From positions 201,187-265,186 of the forward strand of contig CAVPMA010000013.1 of the NCBI GenBank assembly GCA_963706315.1: a DNA stretch of 64,000 nt. The letters are read 5' to 3'. Under the pieces are notes generated by a model, which ran no database searches, was not told where the DNA came from, and worked only from the letters and a program-made list of their open reading frames with translations. The DNA is from CALMEC01 sp963706315 (GTDB lineage Bacteria; Actinomycetota; Thermoleophilia; Miltoncostaeales; Miltoncostaeaceae). Positions 55,437 through 63,760 of this stretch are shown one piece after another (position 1 is the first letter of the stretch; every line of letters begins with the position of its first letter). Both the position numbers and the translations under genes were made by a program.

Positions 55437-56665
55437 CGCGCCCGCTCCGCGGCGGCCCGGCCGGCGCGCCGGCCGTAGACGACCGTGTCGAGCAGGGAGT
55501 TGCCCATGAGGCGGTTGGTGCCGTGCACCCCGCCCGCGATCTCGCCCGCGGCGAACACGCCGGGGACTGTGGTCTGCGCATCAGCGTCGATGACGAGGCC
55601 TCCGTTTCGGTAGTGCAGCACCGGGTACACCAGCACCCGCTCACGGGTGATGTCGACGCCGGCCTTCAGGTAGCGGTTGTGGACGTAGGCGAGGCGGTCG
55701 GCGGTGAAGCCCGCGCCGTGCTCACGGTCGATGGCTGCGGTGTCGAGCCACACGGCGTCCCGGCCGTTCGGAGCGTGCACCCCGCGGCCCGACGCGACCG
55801 CGTCGAGGATCCCCTGGGCCACGACGTCGCGCGGCGCCATCTCGTCGACGAACCGCTCGCCGGCGGCGTCGTGCAGGGTCGCGCCGTACGCCCGCGTGGT
55901 CTCGGGGAGGGCGTAGCCGGCGAGGGCATCGGGCCACACCGAGCCGGTGGGGTGCTGCTGCCAGGAGTCGAGGTGCACGCCGTCGGCGCCAAGGGCGAGC
56001 GCCAGGTTGAGCACCTCGGGCGTGGCGTCAGGATGGTTGGTGCTCCCGATCCCACGCGCCGCTGCCTCGCCCGCCAGCCCGCCGCCGGCCGCGAGCACGA
56101 CGGAGGTCGCGCCGACGACGCGGCCCGGGCCGTTCCGCCCGCCCAGGGTTGCCCGCCACGCGGCGCCGTCCGGTTCGAGGGCGAGCAGCGGGCTCGCCTC
56201 GTGCACGACCGCGCCGCTCTCCCGCACGGCCGCCCGCAGGGCTTTCACCATGTCGGCGCCGGTTCGCTCGCCCGCCTGCAGCAGCCGTTCCCTGCTGGCG
56301 CCGCCGCAGCGGATCACCCTGTAGCCGTCGCCCTCGCGGGAGAACGCCACGCCGAGGGAGGCGAGCCAGCCGATGGCGTCGGGGCCGCCGCCCACGAGCG
56401 TCCGCACGAGTTCGGGATCGGCGTCGCGATGCCCGGCGGCGAAGGTGTCCTCGAAGTGCGACTCGACGGTGTCGTCGGTGCCGACGGCCGCCTGGATGCC
56501 GCCCTGAGCCCGTCCGGTGTTGGATGCGCCAAGCGCCGACTTGGTGGCGATCGCCACCGTTGCGCCCGCGCTGCGAGCCGCCAGCGCCGCGCTCATCCCG
56601 GCACCCCCCGAGCCCACCACCAGCACGTCGCACCGCTCATCCGCCGCCGTCGTCACTTGCCCCAT
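55433..56665 (-). CDS. FAD-dependent dehydrogenase (fumarate reductase/aspartate oxidase-like flavoprotein)
   Basis: 410 aa. The FAD-binding Rossmann motif VLVVGSGGAGMSAALAARSA is at about 15-34, followed by SNTGRAQGGIQAA. The covalent/active-site region includes HPTGSVWP and RDVVAQGILDAV. The C-terminus has VFAAGEIAGGVHGTNRLMGN and SLLDTVVYGRRAG, typical of flavoproteins of succinate dehydrogenase and L-aspartate oxidase families. It is shorter than either, lacking the helical C-terminal domain. It is coupled to comA, so it may oxidise or reduce a sulfonated hydroxy acid. Confidence 0.88.
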   Translation of the reverse strand: MGQVTTAADERCDVLVVGSGGAGMSAALAARSAGATVAIATKSALGASNTGRAQGGIQAAVGTDDTVESHFEDTFAAGHRDADPELVRTLVGGGPDAIGWLASLGVAFSREGDGYRVIRCGGASRERLLQAGERTGADMVKALRAAVRESGAVVHEASPLLALEPDGAAWRATLGGRNGPGRVVGATSVVLAAGGGLAGEAAARGIGSTNHPDATPEVLNLALALGADGVHLDSWQQHPTGSVWPDALAGYALPETTRAYGATLHDAAGERFVDEMAPRDVVAQGILDAVASGRGVHAPNGRDAVWLDTAAIDREHGAGFTADRLAYVHNRYLKAGVDITRERVLVYPVLHYRNGGLVIDADAQTTVPGVFAAGEIAGGVHGTNRLMGNSLLDTVVYGRRAGRAAAERAR

Positions 56666-56694
56666 GCTACTTGAATGACTGCGATCAGCTTCGC

Positions 56695-57597
56695 TTATGG
56701 GTTTGCGGCGAGCTCGGCCCGGGCGAACTCGAGGAACGCCGCGGTGAGCCGCGTGGGCGTGCGACCGCTCGCACGGACGGTGGAGAAGTCGCGGACGAGC
56801 TCGTGCCCCTGGATGGGGATCGCCGCCAGCAATCCGTCGGCCACCTCGGCCGCGACGGCGAGCCGGGAGATCACGGTCACGCCGAGGCCGGCGAGCACGG
56901 CGGCCTTGACCGACTGCTGCAAGCCGAGCTCCATCTCGATCTGCAGATCCTGCGGCTTGAGGCCGGCGGAGCGCAATGCGGCTTCGAGCACCGCGCGCAC
57001 CCCCGATCCGGTCTGTTGCATGAGCAGGGGTTCGGCTGCGAGCTCCTCGAGGGTGACGGCGGACCGCGCCGCGAGCCGGTGGGACGGCGGCGCGATGACC
57101 ACCAACTCGTCGCGCAGGAACGGCTCGAACTCGAGGCCGCGGTGCGGGCGCGCGGCGCCGACGATGCCGACCTCGAGCTCCCCCTCGAGGACGCGCTCGC
57201 AGATCGATTGCGTGTCCTGCACGACGAGGCTCACGCCGACCCCGGGATGGGCCGCGCGGAACGCCCCCAGGACCCGGGGCAGCAGTACCTCGCCGGGACC
57301 GGTGGACGAGCCGATCACGAGCCGTCCGGCGATGCGCTCCCCCACCTCGCCCATCGCGCGCTCGAGGTCGGCCTCCAGCGCGATCATCCGCCGCGCGTGC
57401 ACCTCGAGCACGCGTCCCGCCTCGGTCAGCTCGACCCGTCGCCCGTTACGGTCGAGCAGGCGCTGGTCGAGCCGCTCCTCGAGCGAGCGAATCTGCGCCG
57501 ACACCGCGGGCTGCGAGATGCCGAGGTCCTCCGCGGCGGCCGAGAACGACCCGCGGTCGACCACGGCGCAGAAGGTCACGAGGTGGCGGAGGTCCAC
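56695..57597 (-). CDS. LysR-type transcriptional regulator
   Basis: 300 aa from GTG 57597. The winged helix-turn-helix is at the N-terminus (LVTFCAVVDRGSFSAAAEDL, GISQPAVSAQIRSLEERL). The effector-binding domain (about 90-290) is of the type found in CysB-related regulators (LVIGSSTGPGEVLLPRVLG, LLMQQTGSGVRAVLEAAL). It lies upstream of the FAD-dehydrogenase/comA pair on the same strand, 29 bases away, and may control it in response to a sulfur compound. Usually LysR genes are divergent from their targets; here they are colinear. Confidence 0.9.
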   Translation of the reverse strand: MDLRHLVTFCAVVDRGSFSAAAEDLGISQPAVSAQIRSLEERLDQRLLDRNGRRVELTEAGRVLEVHARRMIALEADLERAMGEVGERIAGRLVIGSSTGPGEVLLPRVLGAFRAAHPGVGVSLVVQDTQSICERVLEGELEVGIVGAARPHRGLEFEPFLRDELVVIAPPSHRLAARSAVTLEELAAEPLLMQQTGSGVRAVLEAALRSAGLKPQDLQIEMELGLQQSVKAAVLAGLGVTVISRLAVAAEVADGLLAAIPIQGHELVRDFSTVRASGRTPTRLTAAFLEFARAELAANP

Positions 57598-57608
57598 GCG
57601 AGCCGATC

Positions 57609-60269
57609 CTACCCGGCGACGACGGCGGCACCGGCCGCGCCGAACTGGGCGTAGGCCGTGGCCATCACCAGCCCCGCGGGTTCGCTCTGATCGATCTCCG
57701 AGCGGGCGCGGTCAAGAGCCGCTCCGACGCCGAGGCCGGCGGCGAGCCCGCGGTGCAGATCCTGCATCAGCGAGGTCGACTCGACGTCGGGCACCGGCAC
57801 CGCGCTCGCCACGACACACCTCGTGCCGAGCATGAACAGCGCGCTCAGGAACCCGCGCAGCTCGTCGCCGGGAAGCGCCTGTGACGCCCCGGAGTCGCAC
57901 GATGCCAGGACGACGATGTTGGGGGTGCGTCCCATCGACTCGAGATCGAGGACGGTGAGCGGACCGTCAGCCAGCTCGAGTCGCGAGAAGCTGGGGTTGT
58001 CTGCCCGGAAGGATCCATGACAGGCAAGGTGTGCCAGGGCGGCACCGTCGAGGCCGCCGGCGACGCGGGAGACCGTGGCCGACGGCGGTGACAGCACGGT
58101 GGCCCCCTGGTACAGCGGGCCGATCGCCTCCACCTCGTCGATCGCGCCCGCAAGGTCCGGCCCGGCGACGACGACGATCCGCCCTCCTGACGGCTGGCTC
58201 CCGGTCACGCGAGCCCAGACGGTGGCCGACGGAGCGACGCCGACGCGATGATGGGCCAGGGACGGCAGCGCGTGCCACGGGACCGCGAACAGGGGCGCCG
58301 TCGGCACGAACACCACCTCGTCGCCGAGCGATGCGACGAGCGGGCGCACCAGTTGGCGATCGAGTTGGTCGAGCGAGTGCCGAATTCCCGCCCGCGCGGC
58401 GTCGAGCGACGCCGGCGTGCGTGAGCGCATGACCCTCCGCAGACCGAACTGCAGCGCCTCGGCCTCCCGCATCGCCGCTTCGAGGCTTCCGAGGTCCCAG
58501 CTCTTTCGCCGCTCGGCGAGGGTGACCGCGACGATGCGCCCTCCGATCGACGCGAGCTCGACGAGCGATCGGCCGGAGAGCGCCGACTCGATCTCCGCGA
58601 CGGTCGCGATCCTGCCGGCCTCGCCGGCGCCCGGGTCGAGGGTCCGCATCCGCCGCTCGATGCGCATCTCGAGCCGTGCTTGCTCGGCTCGCAGCCGCGC
58701 GAGCTGCTCGGGGTCCTCTCCGCTCGGACGCTGCTCTCCCATCACCTCTCGCAGCCGACCGAACAGCTCGTCGAGGACATTGTCGCGGGCGCGAGGTGGA
58801 TCGGTGAGCAGCGACGCGAGCCGCCCGCGCTCCATCCACTCGAGCACGCGGTCGGGCCGGCCCGCTCCGAGCGTCGACGCGAGACCCATGGAGGCCAGTT
58901 CGACTCCGTGACCAGACGCCAGGGCGCGGAGCTCGGTCGACGGGAGCGACGACCGGTACCGCGCGACCTCGTTCAGGCCGCGTCGGGCCGCCCGGCGGAT
59001 GCCGTTCGGCTCCCCGGCCTCACGCGCGAGGAGCGCCTCGGCGACGCACCCTTTGAGCCGAAGCAGCGAACCTCCCGCCCGGCTCCCGGCGAGGGCGAGC
59101 TCATAGTGGTCTCGGGCCGCGTCACGACGCCCGAGCGCGTCGGCGAGCCGCCCGATCAGCAGGTGGGCGTCGACGGCCTCCGGGTGGGCTCCGTCGCGTT
59201 CGAGCACCACCGCCGCTCCCTCCGCACGGCGGAGGTCCCTCGCGGAGCGCGTTCCCGACCGTACGCGTGCGGCGATGCCCGCGACATCGGCTTGGGCGCG
59301 GTAGCCGAACCGGCGCTGGCGGTGGAAGAGCTCGGATGCGTGCGCGGCGGCCGACGCCGCTTCGTCGAATCGGCCGTCGTCCAGACAGAGCCGTGCCTGG
59401 CGCAGGCGGGCCTCTGCCAGCAGCAGCACGAAGCCCGCCGACTCAAACCGGGAGACCGCGCGTTCCACGGTCAGGTCGGCCTCCGCGATGAGCCGGAGCG
59501 TCACTAGGCTGTCGATGCGCTCGAGGTAGTGCTCGCCCAGCGGCCATCCGGCCTCGGTCAGGAGCTCCTCCGCCCGGTCGAAGCCGGCGAGCGCCTCCGC
59601 AAGGTGTCCTCCGCGAACCGCCGCGGCGGCCCGTGTCTGGATGACCATCCCGAGGTTCAGCCGCCCGACCCGCTCGGCCACCGCCTCGGCGGCGATGAAT
59701 GCCTCTTCGGCCTCGCCCAACCTTCCGAGGTGGCTGAGCGCTTCGCCCAGGTTGGTGAGCACCATCACCTGGGTGACCGGGTCGGTGTCCGACCGGATCT
59801 GGTCGCGGGCGTGAGTGCCGACCTCGACGGCGCGGGCATGGTGACCGAACTTCATTAGGACCAACGCCTCCTGGGCGTCCAGATCGATCGTCGACCGGCC
59901 CCCGAGTGCGGCCCGGGCCGCCGCGAGATCGCGCAGTGCGGTACCCGACCGGCCCAGCTCGAGGTAGAGGGAGGCTCGCGAGATGAGCGCCTCCGCGAGG
60001 CGGTCGTCGAGGCCGTGACGGCGTGCGACCCGCACCGCCCGGTTGAGCGAGCGCCCCGATTCGGCGTGGAGGTAGAGCACCCGCTCGGCCCACCCCTGGG
60101 CTCGGAGCGCGACGACGAGCGCCTCCTCGTCGCCGGGGCCGCACGCGCCGACCACGGCGCGTGCGAGCGCCCGCCCCTCGGCCGGCCTGTCTCGCACAGC
60201 GCGCCAGGCATCCGCGGCCCGTATCAACCGGTTATCGTCAACCTCTGAACTCACAGGCGCAGCACGCAC
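57609..60269 (-). CDS. TPR-CHAT protease-like protein
   Basis: 886 aa from GTG 60269; GTG 60254 is also possible. Residues about 15-480 are helical TPR-like repeats (ALISRASLYLELGRSGTALR, VLTNLGEALSHLGRLGEAEE). The CHAT domain occupies about 545-880: a strand FVPTAPLFAVPWHALPSL, then H751 in LAHLACHGSF and C791 in VVLASCDSGAS, the clan-CD His/Cys dyad, both intact. CHAT proteins are caspase-like proteases; TPR-CHAT types act in bacterial defence and cell death. It is divergent from a cytosolic subtilase, with 48 bases between starts. There is no membrane segment. Confidence 0.92.
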   Translation of the reverse strand: MRAAPVSSEVDDNRLIRAADAWRAVRDRPAEGRALARAVVGACGPGDEEALVVALRAQGWAERVLYLHAESGRSLNRAVRVARRHGLDDRLAEALISRASLYLELGRSGTALRDLAAARAALGGRSTIDLDAQEALVLMKFGHHARAVEVGTHARDQIRSDTDPVTQVMVLTNLGEALSHLGRLGEAEEAFIAAEAVAERVGRLNLGMVIQTRAAAAVRGGHLAEALAGFDRAEELLTEAGWPLGEHYLERIDSLVTLRLIAEADLTVERAVSRFESAGFVLLLAEARLRQARLCLDDGRFDEAASAAAHASELFHRQRRFGYRAQADVAGIAARVRSGTRSARDLRRAEGAAVVLERDGAHPEAVDAHLLIGRLADALGRRDAARDHYELALAGSRAGGSLLRLKGCVAEALLAREAGEPNGIRRAARRGLNEVARYRSSLPSTELRALASGHGVELASMGLASTLGAGRPDRVLEWMERGRLASLLTDPPRARDNVLDELFGRLREVMGEQRPSGEDPEQLARLRAEQARLEMRIERRMRTLDPGAGEAGRIATVAEIESALSGRSLVELASIGGRIVAVTLAERRKSWDLGSLEAAMREAEALQFGLRRVMRSRTPASLDAARAGIRHSLDQLDRQLVRPLVASLGDEVVFVPTAPLFAVPWHALPSLAHHRVGVAPSATVWARVTGSQPSGGRIVVVAGPDLAGAIDEVEAIGPLYQGATVLSPPSATVSRVAGGLDGAALAHLACHGSFRADNPSFSRLELADGPLTVLDLESMGRTPNIVVLASCDSGASQALPGDELRGFLSALFMLGTRCVVASAVPVPDVESTSLMQDLHRGLAAGLGVGAALDRARSEIDQSEPAGLVMATAYAQFGAAGAAVVAG

Positions 60270-60284
60270 GAGGCGACGCTAGCC

Positions 60285-60294
60285 AATTCACCCG
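60285..60294 (+). promoter_or_regulatory. shared decamer upstream of the subtilase gene
   Basis: AATTCACCCG occurs here, 23 bases before the ATG at 60318, and again at 62343-62352, 29 bases before the ATG at 62382. Both precede a GGAGG-type Shine-Dalgarno sequence. It might be a sigma-factor or operator site of the CHAT/S8/sigma unit; this is a pattern only. Confidence 0.3.
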
Positions 60295-60317
60295 AGCTCA
60301 CGGTAGGAGGGTTTGAC

Positions 60318-61676
60318 ATGGCGGAGGAACTTCCACCTCGTTCGACGGACGAGATCATCCGGGCGCAGCGCGCGGCGCTTGCGAGTCCGGACGACCAGCG
60401 GGCTTTCCGCGATCGGATCCTGACGAGCCACACGCGGGAGCGGCGCCGTGACGATCCCGGCACCGGCCGCACCCTCCCGATCGGTGAGATCACCGATCGG
60501 GGCGTCCAGCTCTTCGTCGCGTGGGACCACATCCTCGTGCGGGCCGAAGATGCGCAGAAGGCGGCGAAGGAACTGGGATCGAGCTTCAACGGCCCCTTCC
60601 CGATCGACTGCGGAGACCGGATCTCGCTCCCGGTGGTGCGGTTCGAGGCGAAGAAGGCCGTGGACCTCACCGAGATCGAGAAGGCGGTCAAAAGACTTCA
60701 AAAGAAGAAGATCAACGCGAGCTTCAACCACGTTCTCCCCGACGGGGGCATCAAGGGCGGCCAGGGGACCCCCCAACTCCTGGCACCAGGAAAGAAGCCC
60801 CCCGCTCACAAGCAGGTTAACGCCACCGCCGGTGCCGGGGTCACCGTCGCGGTGATCGACACGGGTATCGGCGAAGACGTCGCGATCAGGACGGACGACT
60901 GGCTCGCGGGCATCCCGATCAAGAAGGGGGACAATGTCGACGTCCTCGACGAACCCGGCAGCCCAAAGGGCCTGGACGCCGGAGCGGGTCACGGCACGTT
61001 CGTGGCCGGCGTCGTCCGGCAGGTCGCACCGGCCGCCGACGTGCGGATCTACCGCGCCCTCGACTCGGACGGCGTCGGCTCGGAGGAGGGGATCGCATGC
61101 GCCATCGTGCGGGCCTGGCGAGACGGGGCCACGATCATCAACCTGTCCCTGGGTCAGGAGAGCTACGGCGACTACCCCCCGGTCGCGCTCGCCGCGGCGC
61201 TCGACCTCATCTCCGACGACGTCATCGTGGTCGCGGCCGCGGGCAACCTCGGCGGGATCGCCCCGGATGACCCCGCCGCCACGCGTCCTCACTGGCCCGC
61301 CGCGTTCCGGCGGGTCGTCGGCGTCGGCGGCCTGGACCCGAAGGGGAAGCCGGCGACGTGGTCGAAGCGCGGCTCATGGGTCGATGCGTCGACCGTCGGC
61401 GAAGGAATCGTCAGCACCTTCGTCCCAGGCACCGCCGAGGCGACCCCGCAGAATCAGACGCCGCCACCGCCGACGTTCGTCGCCCCCGACCCGTGGGCGA
61501 CCTGGCTGGGCACGTCGTTCGCGGCTCCCCAGATCTGCGGTCTTGTGGCGGCGACGATCGCGCCGGGCAAGTACCTGCAGCGGATCCCGCCACGGCCTGC
61601 GCTCGCGACCGTGCTTCGAGGCAGCGCGTGGTACGAGCCCGGGTTCGGGATCTTGATCGCCTCGCCGCTGTCCTGA
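60318..61676 (+). CDS. cytosolic subtilisin-like serine peptidase paired with CHAT
   Basis: 452 aa from ATG 60318 with a strong GGAGGG. There is no signal peptide: the N-terminus is charged (EELPPRSTDEIIRAQRAA). The S8 triad is complete: D181 in AVIDTGIGE, H225 in GAGHGTFVAG and S400 in LGTSFAAPQ. The N-terminal 150 residues form a ferredoxin-like prodomain substitute with a Lys-rich helix (VKRLQKKKINASF). The gene is divergent from the TPR-CHAT gene and precedes a sigma factor. S8 and CHAT peptidases often pair in actinobacterial conflict loci, where one could activate the other by cleavage. Confidence 0.92.
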   Translation: MAEELPPRSTDEIIRAQRAALASPDDQRAFRDRILTSHTRERRRDDPGTGRTLPIGEITDRGVQLFVAWDHILVRAEDAQKAAKELGSSFNGPFPIDCGDRISLPVVRFEAKKAVDLTEIEKAVKRLQKKKINASFNHVLPDGGIKGGQGTPQLLAPGKKPPAHKQVNATAGAGVTVAVIDTGIGEDVAIRTDDWLAGIPIKKGDNVDVLDEPGSPKGLDAGAGHGTFVAGVVRQVAPAADVRIYRALDSDGVGSEEGIACAIVRAWRDGATIINLSLGQESYGDYPPVALAAALDLISDDVIVVAAAGNLGGIAPDDPAATRPHWPAAFRRVVGVGGLDPKGKPATWSKRGSWVDASTVGEGIVSTFVPGTAEATPQNQTPPPPTFVAPDPWATWLGTSFAAPQICGLVAATIAPGKYLQRIPPRPALATVLRGSAWYEPGFGILIASPLS

Positions 61677-61682
61677 TCGATC

Positions 61683-61716
61683 CCCCGGCGGGCGCCCGCC
61701 GGGGTCGGGATAGGAT
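61683..61716 (+). promoter_or_regulatory. 22-bp perfect palindrome and -10 element before the sigma-factor gene
   Basis: Bases 61683-61704 are a perfect palindrome (CCCCGGCGGGC and its complement). TAGGAT at 61711-61716 ends seven bases before the GTG at 61724, which would make a leaderless transcript; the -35 region would fall inside the palindrome. The palindrome could be an operator, or a hairpin that terminates the subtilase transcript. Confidence 0.5.
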
Positions 61717-61723
61717 CCCTCTT

Positions 61724-62290
61724 GTGCGACCCGGGCAGATCGCGACGTTGGTGGCAGCCGCGGCCGACGGCGACCAGGCCGCGTGGGACGCCATCGTGGC
61801 GCAGTTCGAAGGGCTCGTGTGGGCGACGGTCCGCTCCTACCGTCTCGCCGATGCCGAAGCGGCCGACGTGACGCAGACGACGTGGCTCCGCCTCGTCGAG
61901 AACCTCGGAGGCATCCGCGACCCCGAGCGGCTCGGCGGCTGGCTCGCGACGACGGCGCGGCGGGAGTGCCTCCGGTACCTCCGCACCAGCGGGCGGTCGG
62001 TCCCCGTCGACGACGAGAGTATCTTCGACCGCGCCGGCACCGAGGCGGCGCCCGAACTCGACGCGGGGCTCCTTCGCGACGAGCGCGACACCGGGCTCTG
62101 GCGGGCGTTCGCACGTATCTCCGACCGCTGCCAGCGGCTGCTTCGCATCCTCACCGCGGACCCGCCGCCGAGCTACGAGGAGGTGAGCGAAGTCCTGGAG
62201 ATGCCGATCGGAAGCATCGGTCCCACCCGCCAGCGCTGCCTCGACCGGCTCCGGTCCGAGCTCGCCGTCGAGGGGATCGTCACGTCATGA
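61724..62290 (+). CDS. ECF-type sigma-70 family sigma factor
   Basis: 188 aa from GTG 61724. Region 2 is at about 20-85 (LVWATVRSYRLADAEAADVT, QTTWLRLVENLGGI, WLATTARRECLRYLR). Region 4 is at about 125-180 (RCQRLLRILTADPPPSYEEV, EVLEMPIGSIGPTRQRCLDR). No recognisable anti-sigma gene is adjacent, unless the following 154-aa protein fills this role. The gene starts 47 bases after the subtilase gene with no clear Shine-Dalgarno sequence, which fits a leaderless mRNA. It probably directs transcription of the CHAT/S8 unit. Confidence 0.92.
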   Translation: MRPGQIATLVAAAADGDQAAWDAIVAQFEGLVWATVRSYRLADAEAADVTQTTWLRLVENLGGIRDPERLGGWLATTARRECLRYLRTSGRSVPVDDESIFDRAGTEAAPELDAGLLRDERDTGLWRAFARISDRCQRLLRILTADPPPSYEEVSEVLEMPIGSIGPTRQRCLDRLRSELAVEGIVTS

Positions 62291-62381
62291 GGCATGTATC
62301 ACCGGGCCGTGACCCGGCTCTTCACAGCATGACCCGTCAACGAATTCACCCGGGGGCTCGCGACGGTCGCGGAGGGCTGCG

Positions 62382-62846
62382 ATGATCCAGGGGATGGACG
62401 ACGATCGCCTGCTCGAGGAGATTGGCCAGCTGTTGCGGCGGGCCGACCCGGTGCCGTCCGACGTGACGCTCGCGGCGCGGTCTGCGCTGGCATGGCGGAG
62501 GATGGACGCAGAGCTCGCGGAGCTCCTCTACGACTCGGCCCTCGAGGCCGAGCCGCTCGCGGGAGTGCGTTCGACCGCCACCGGATGGCGCGTGCTCACC
62601 TTCGAAGGACCGGGCGTCACCATCGAGGTCGAGATCTCGCTCGAGCGATCGAAGCGGACGCTCGTCGGCCAGATCATCCCACCGTCCGCGGCACGCGTCG
62701 TCGTGCGGCTGCCCGGCACGGACCGCACGGTCGAAGCCGACGAGCTCGGCCGCTTCGTTGCGAGCGACCTGAAGGCAGGCCCGGTGAGCCTTCGCTGCGA
62801 GCTGGCCGACGGCGGAGCGATCGAAACCGGCTGGGTCACGATCTGA
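62382..62846 (+). CDS. unknown small protein of the CHAT/S8/sigma unit
   Basis: 154 aa from ATG 62382, with GGAGGG at 62371-62376. Residues 1-60 are helical and acidic (DDDRLLEEIGQLLRRADPVP, DAELAELLYDSALEAEPL). Residues about 65-154 are an all-beta Ig-like domain (RVLTFEGPGVTIEVEISLE, TVEADELGRFVASDLKAG). Small proteins of this design often follow sigma factors in actinobacterial CHAT/S8 loci. It could be a regulator or the target of the peptidases. No catalytic or membrane motif is present. Confidence 0.8.
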   Translation: MIQGMDDDRLLEEIGQLLRRADPVPSDVTLAARSALAWRRMDAELAELLYDSALEAEPLAGVRSTATGWRVLTFEGPGVTIEVEISLERSKRTLVGQIIPPSAARVVVRLPGTDRTVEADELGRFVASDLKAGPVSLRCELADGGAIETGWVTI

Positions 62847-62872
62847 CCGCGCAGCCCGGTGAGCTGACGGCC

Positions 62873-63760
62873 GTGCCCGCGGACACGAGCCCCGCCGAGC
62901 GGCTGGCGGAGGTCCGCGCGCGGCTGCTTGCCGGCGAGCGCCTCGTGGGCCCCGTCGCGACGGCGTTCTACAACGCCGTGCACACGCTCGACCCGACCGC
63001 CACCGAAGACACCATCGCGACGCTCCCCGGCAACAGCGGCGTGCAACTGTACAACAGCCTCATCGCCTGGGCGTCGCTCGTGCCCGGCGAGCGCGTGCTC
63101 GACCTCGGCTGTGGCTCCGGAGGCGCGAGCAGGGCCGCCGCCCGAGTCGTGGGCGAGAGCGGCATGGTCGTCGGCGTCGACCAGTGCGCCCGCGTTCTCG
63201 AGGTGGCGCGCGAGCGCACGCCGGACGACATGCCGGTGGCGTTCGTGCGCGCGTCGGCGGAGCGGCTGTTCGACATCCCCGACCGCAGCTTCGACTGCGT
63301 CGTCGCGAGCCTGATGCTCGAGGAGGTGCAGGACCTGGACGGGGCGCTCCGCGAGGTCTTCCGGGTGCTGCGGCCGGGCGGCCGGTTCGTGGCGAGCGTG
63401 AGCGCGTTCGACCGGCTCCGCGCGGTCGATTCGGCGTTCGTCGCGGCGATGCTCGCCGTGATCGTCCGCCGCGTCCCGGCGGCCCTCTCCGGGCGAGCGA
63501 CCCGGGCGAGCATGCCGCAGGATCCCGACGACATGCGTGCCTTCGCTGAGGCGGGCCTCCTGAAGCCGGAGGAGCGCGACGTCCAGCTCGCGGCGGTGAT
63601 GGAGGACCCCGAGACTGCGTGGTCGATCCTCGGCCGCACGCACATCGCCTACCTGCTGGACGACGAGGGCCGGGAGGAGCTGCGCAAGGTCATCACTCGG
63701 CGCCTCCCCCACTCACTGTACTTTCCGCTGCGCTTCGTGCGCTCGCGCCGCCCGGGGTAG
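62873..63760 (+). CDS. class I SAM-dependent methyltransferase
   Basis: 295 aa from GTG 62873, which lies 26 bases after the preceding stop. The methyltransferase domain has motif I VLDLGCGSGGASRAAARVV (about 75-93), the acidic residue of motif II in VVGVDQC, and FDCVVASLMLEEVQDLDGAL as motif IV with LRPGGRFVASV following. The C-terminal 100 residues are helical. The substrate is unknown. It may be cotranscribed with the small gene upstream. Its last 68 bases overlap the 3' end of a convergent peptidase gene. Confidence 0.88.
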   Translation: MPADTSPAERLAEVRARLLAGERLVGPVATAFYNAVHTLDPTATEDTIATLPGNSGVQLYNSLIAWASLVPGERVLDLGCGSGGASRAAARVVGESGMVVGVDQCARVLEVARERTPDDMPVAFVRASAERLFDIPDRSFDCVVASLMLEEVQDLDGALREVFRVLRPGGRFVASVSAFDRLRAVDSAFVAAMLAVIVRRVPAALSGRATRASMPQDPDDMRAFAEAGLLKPEERDVQLAAVMEDPETAWSILGRTHIAYLLDDEGREELRKVITRRLPHSLYFPLRFVRSRRPG

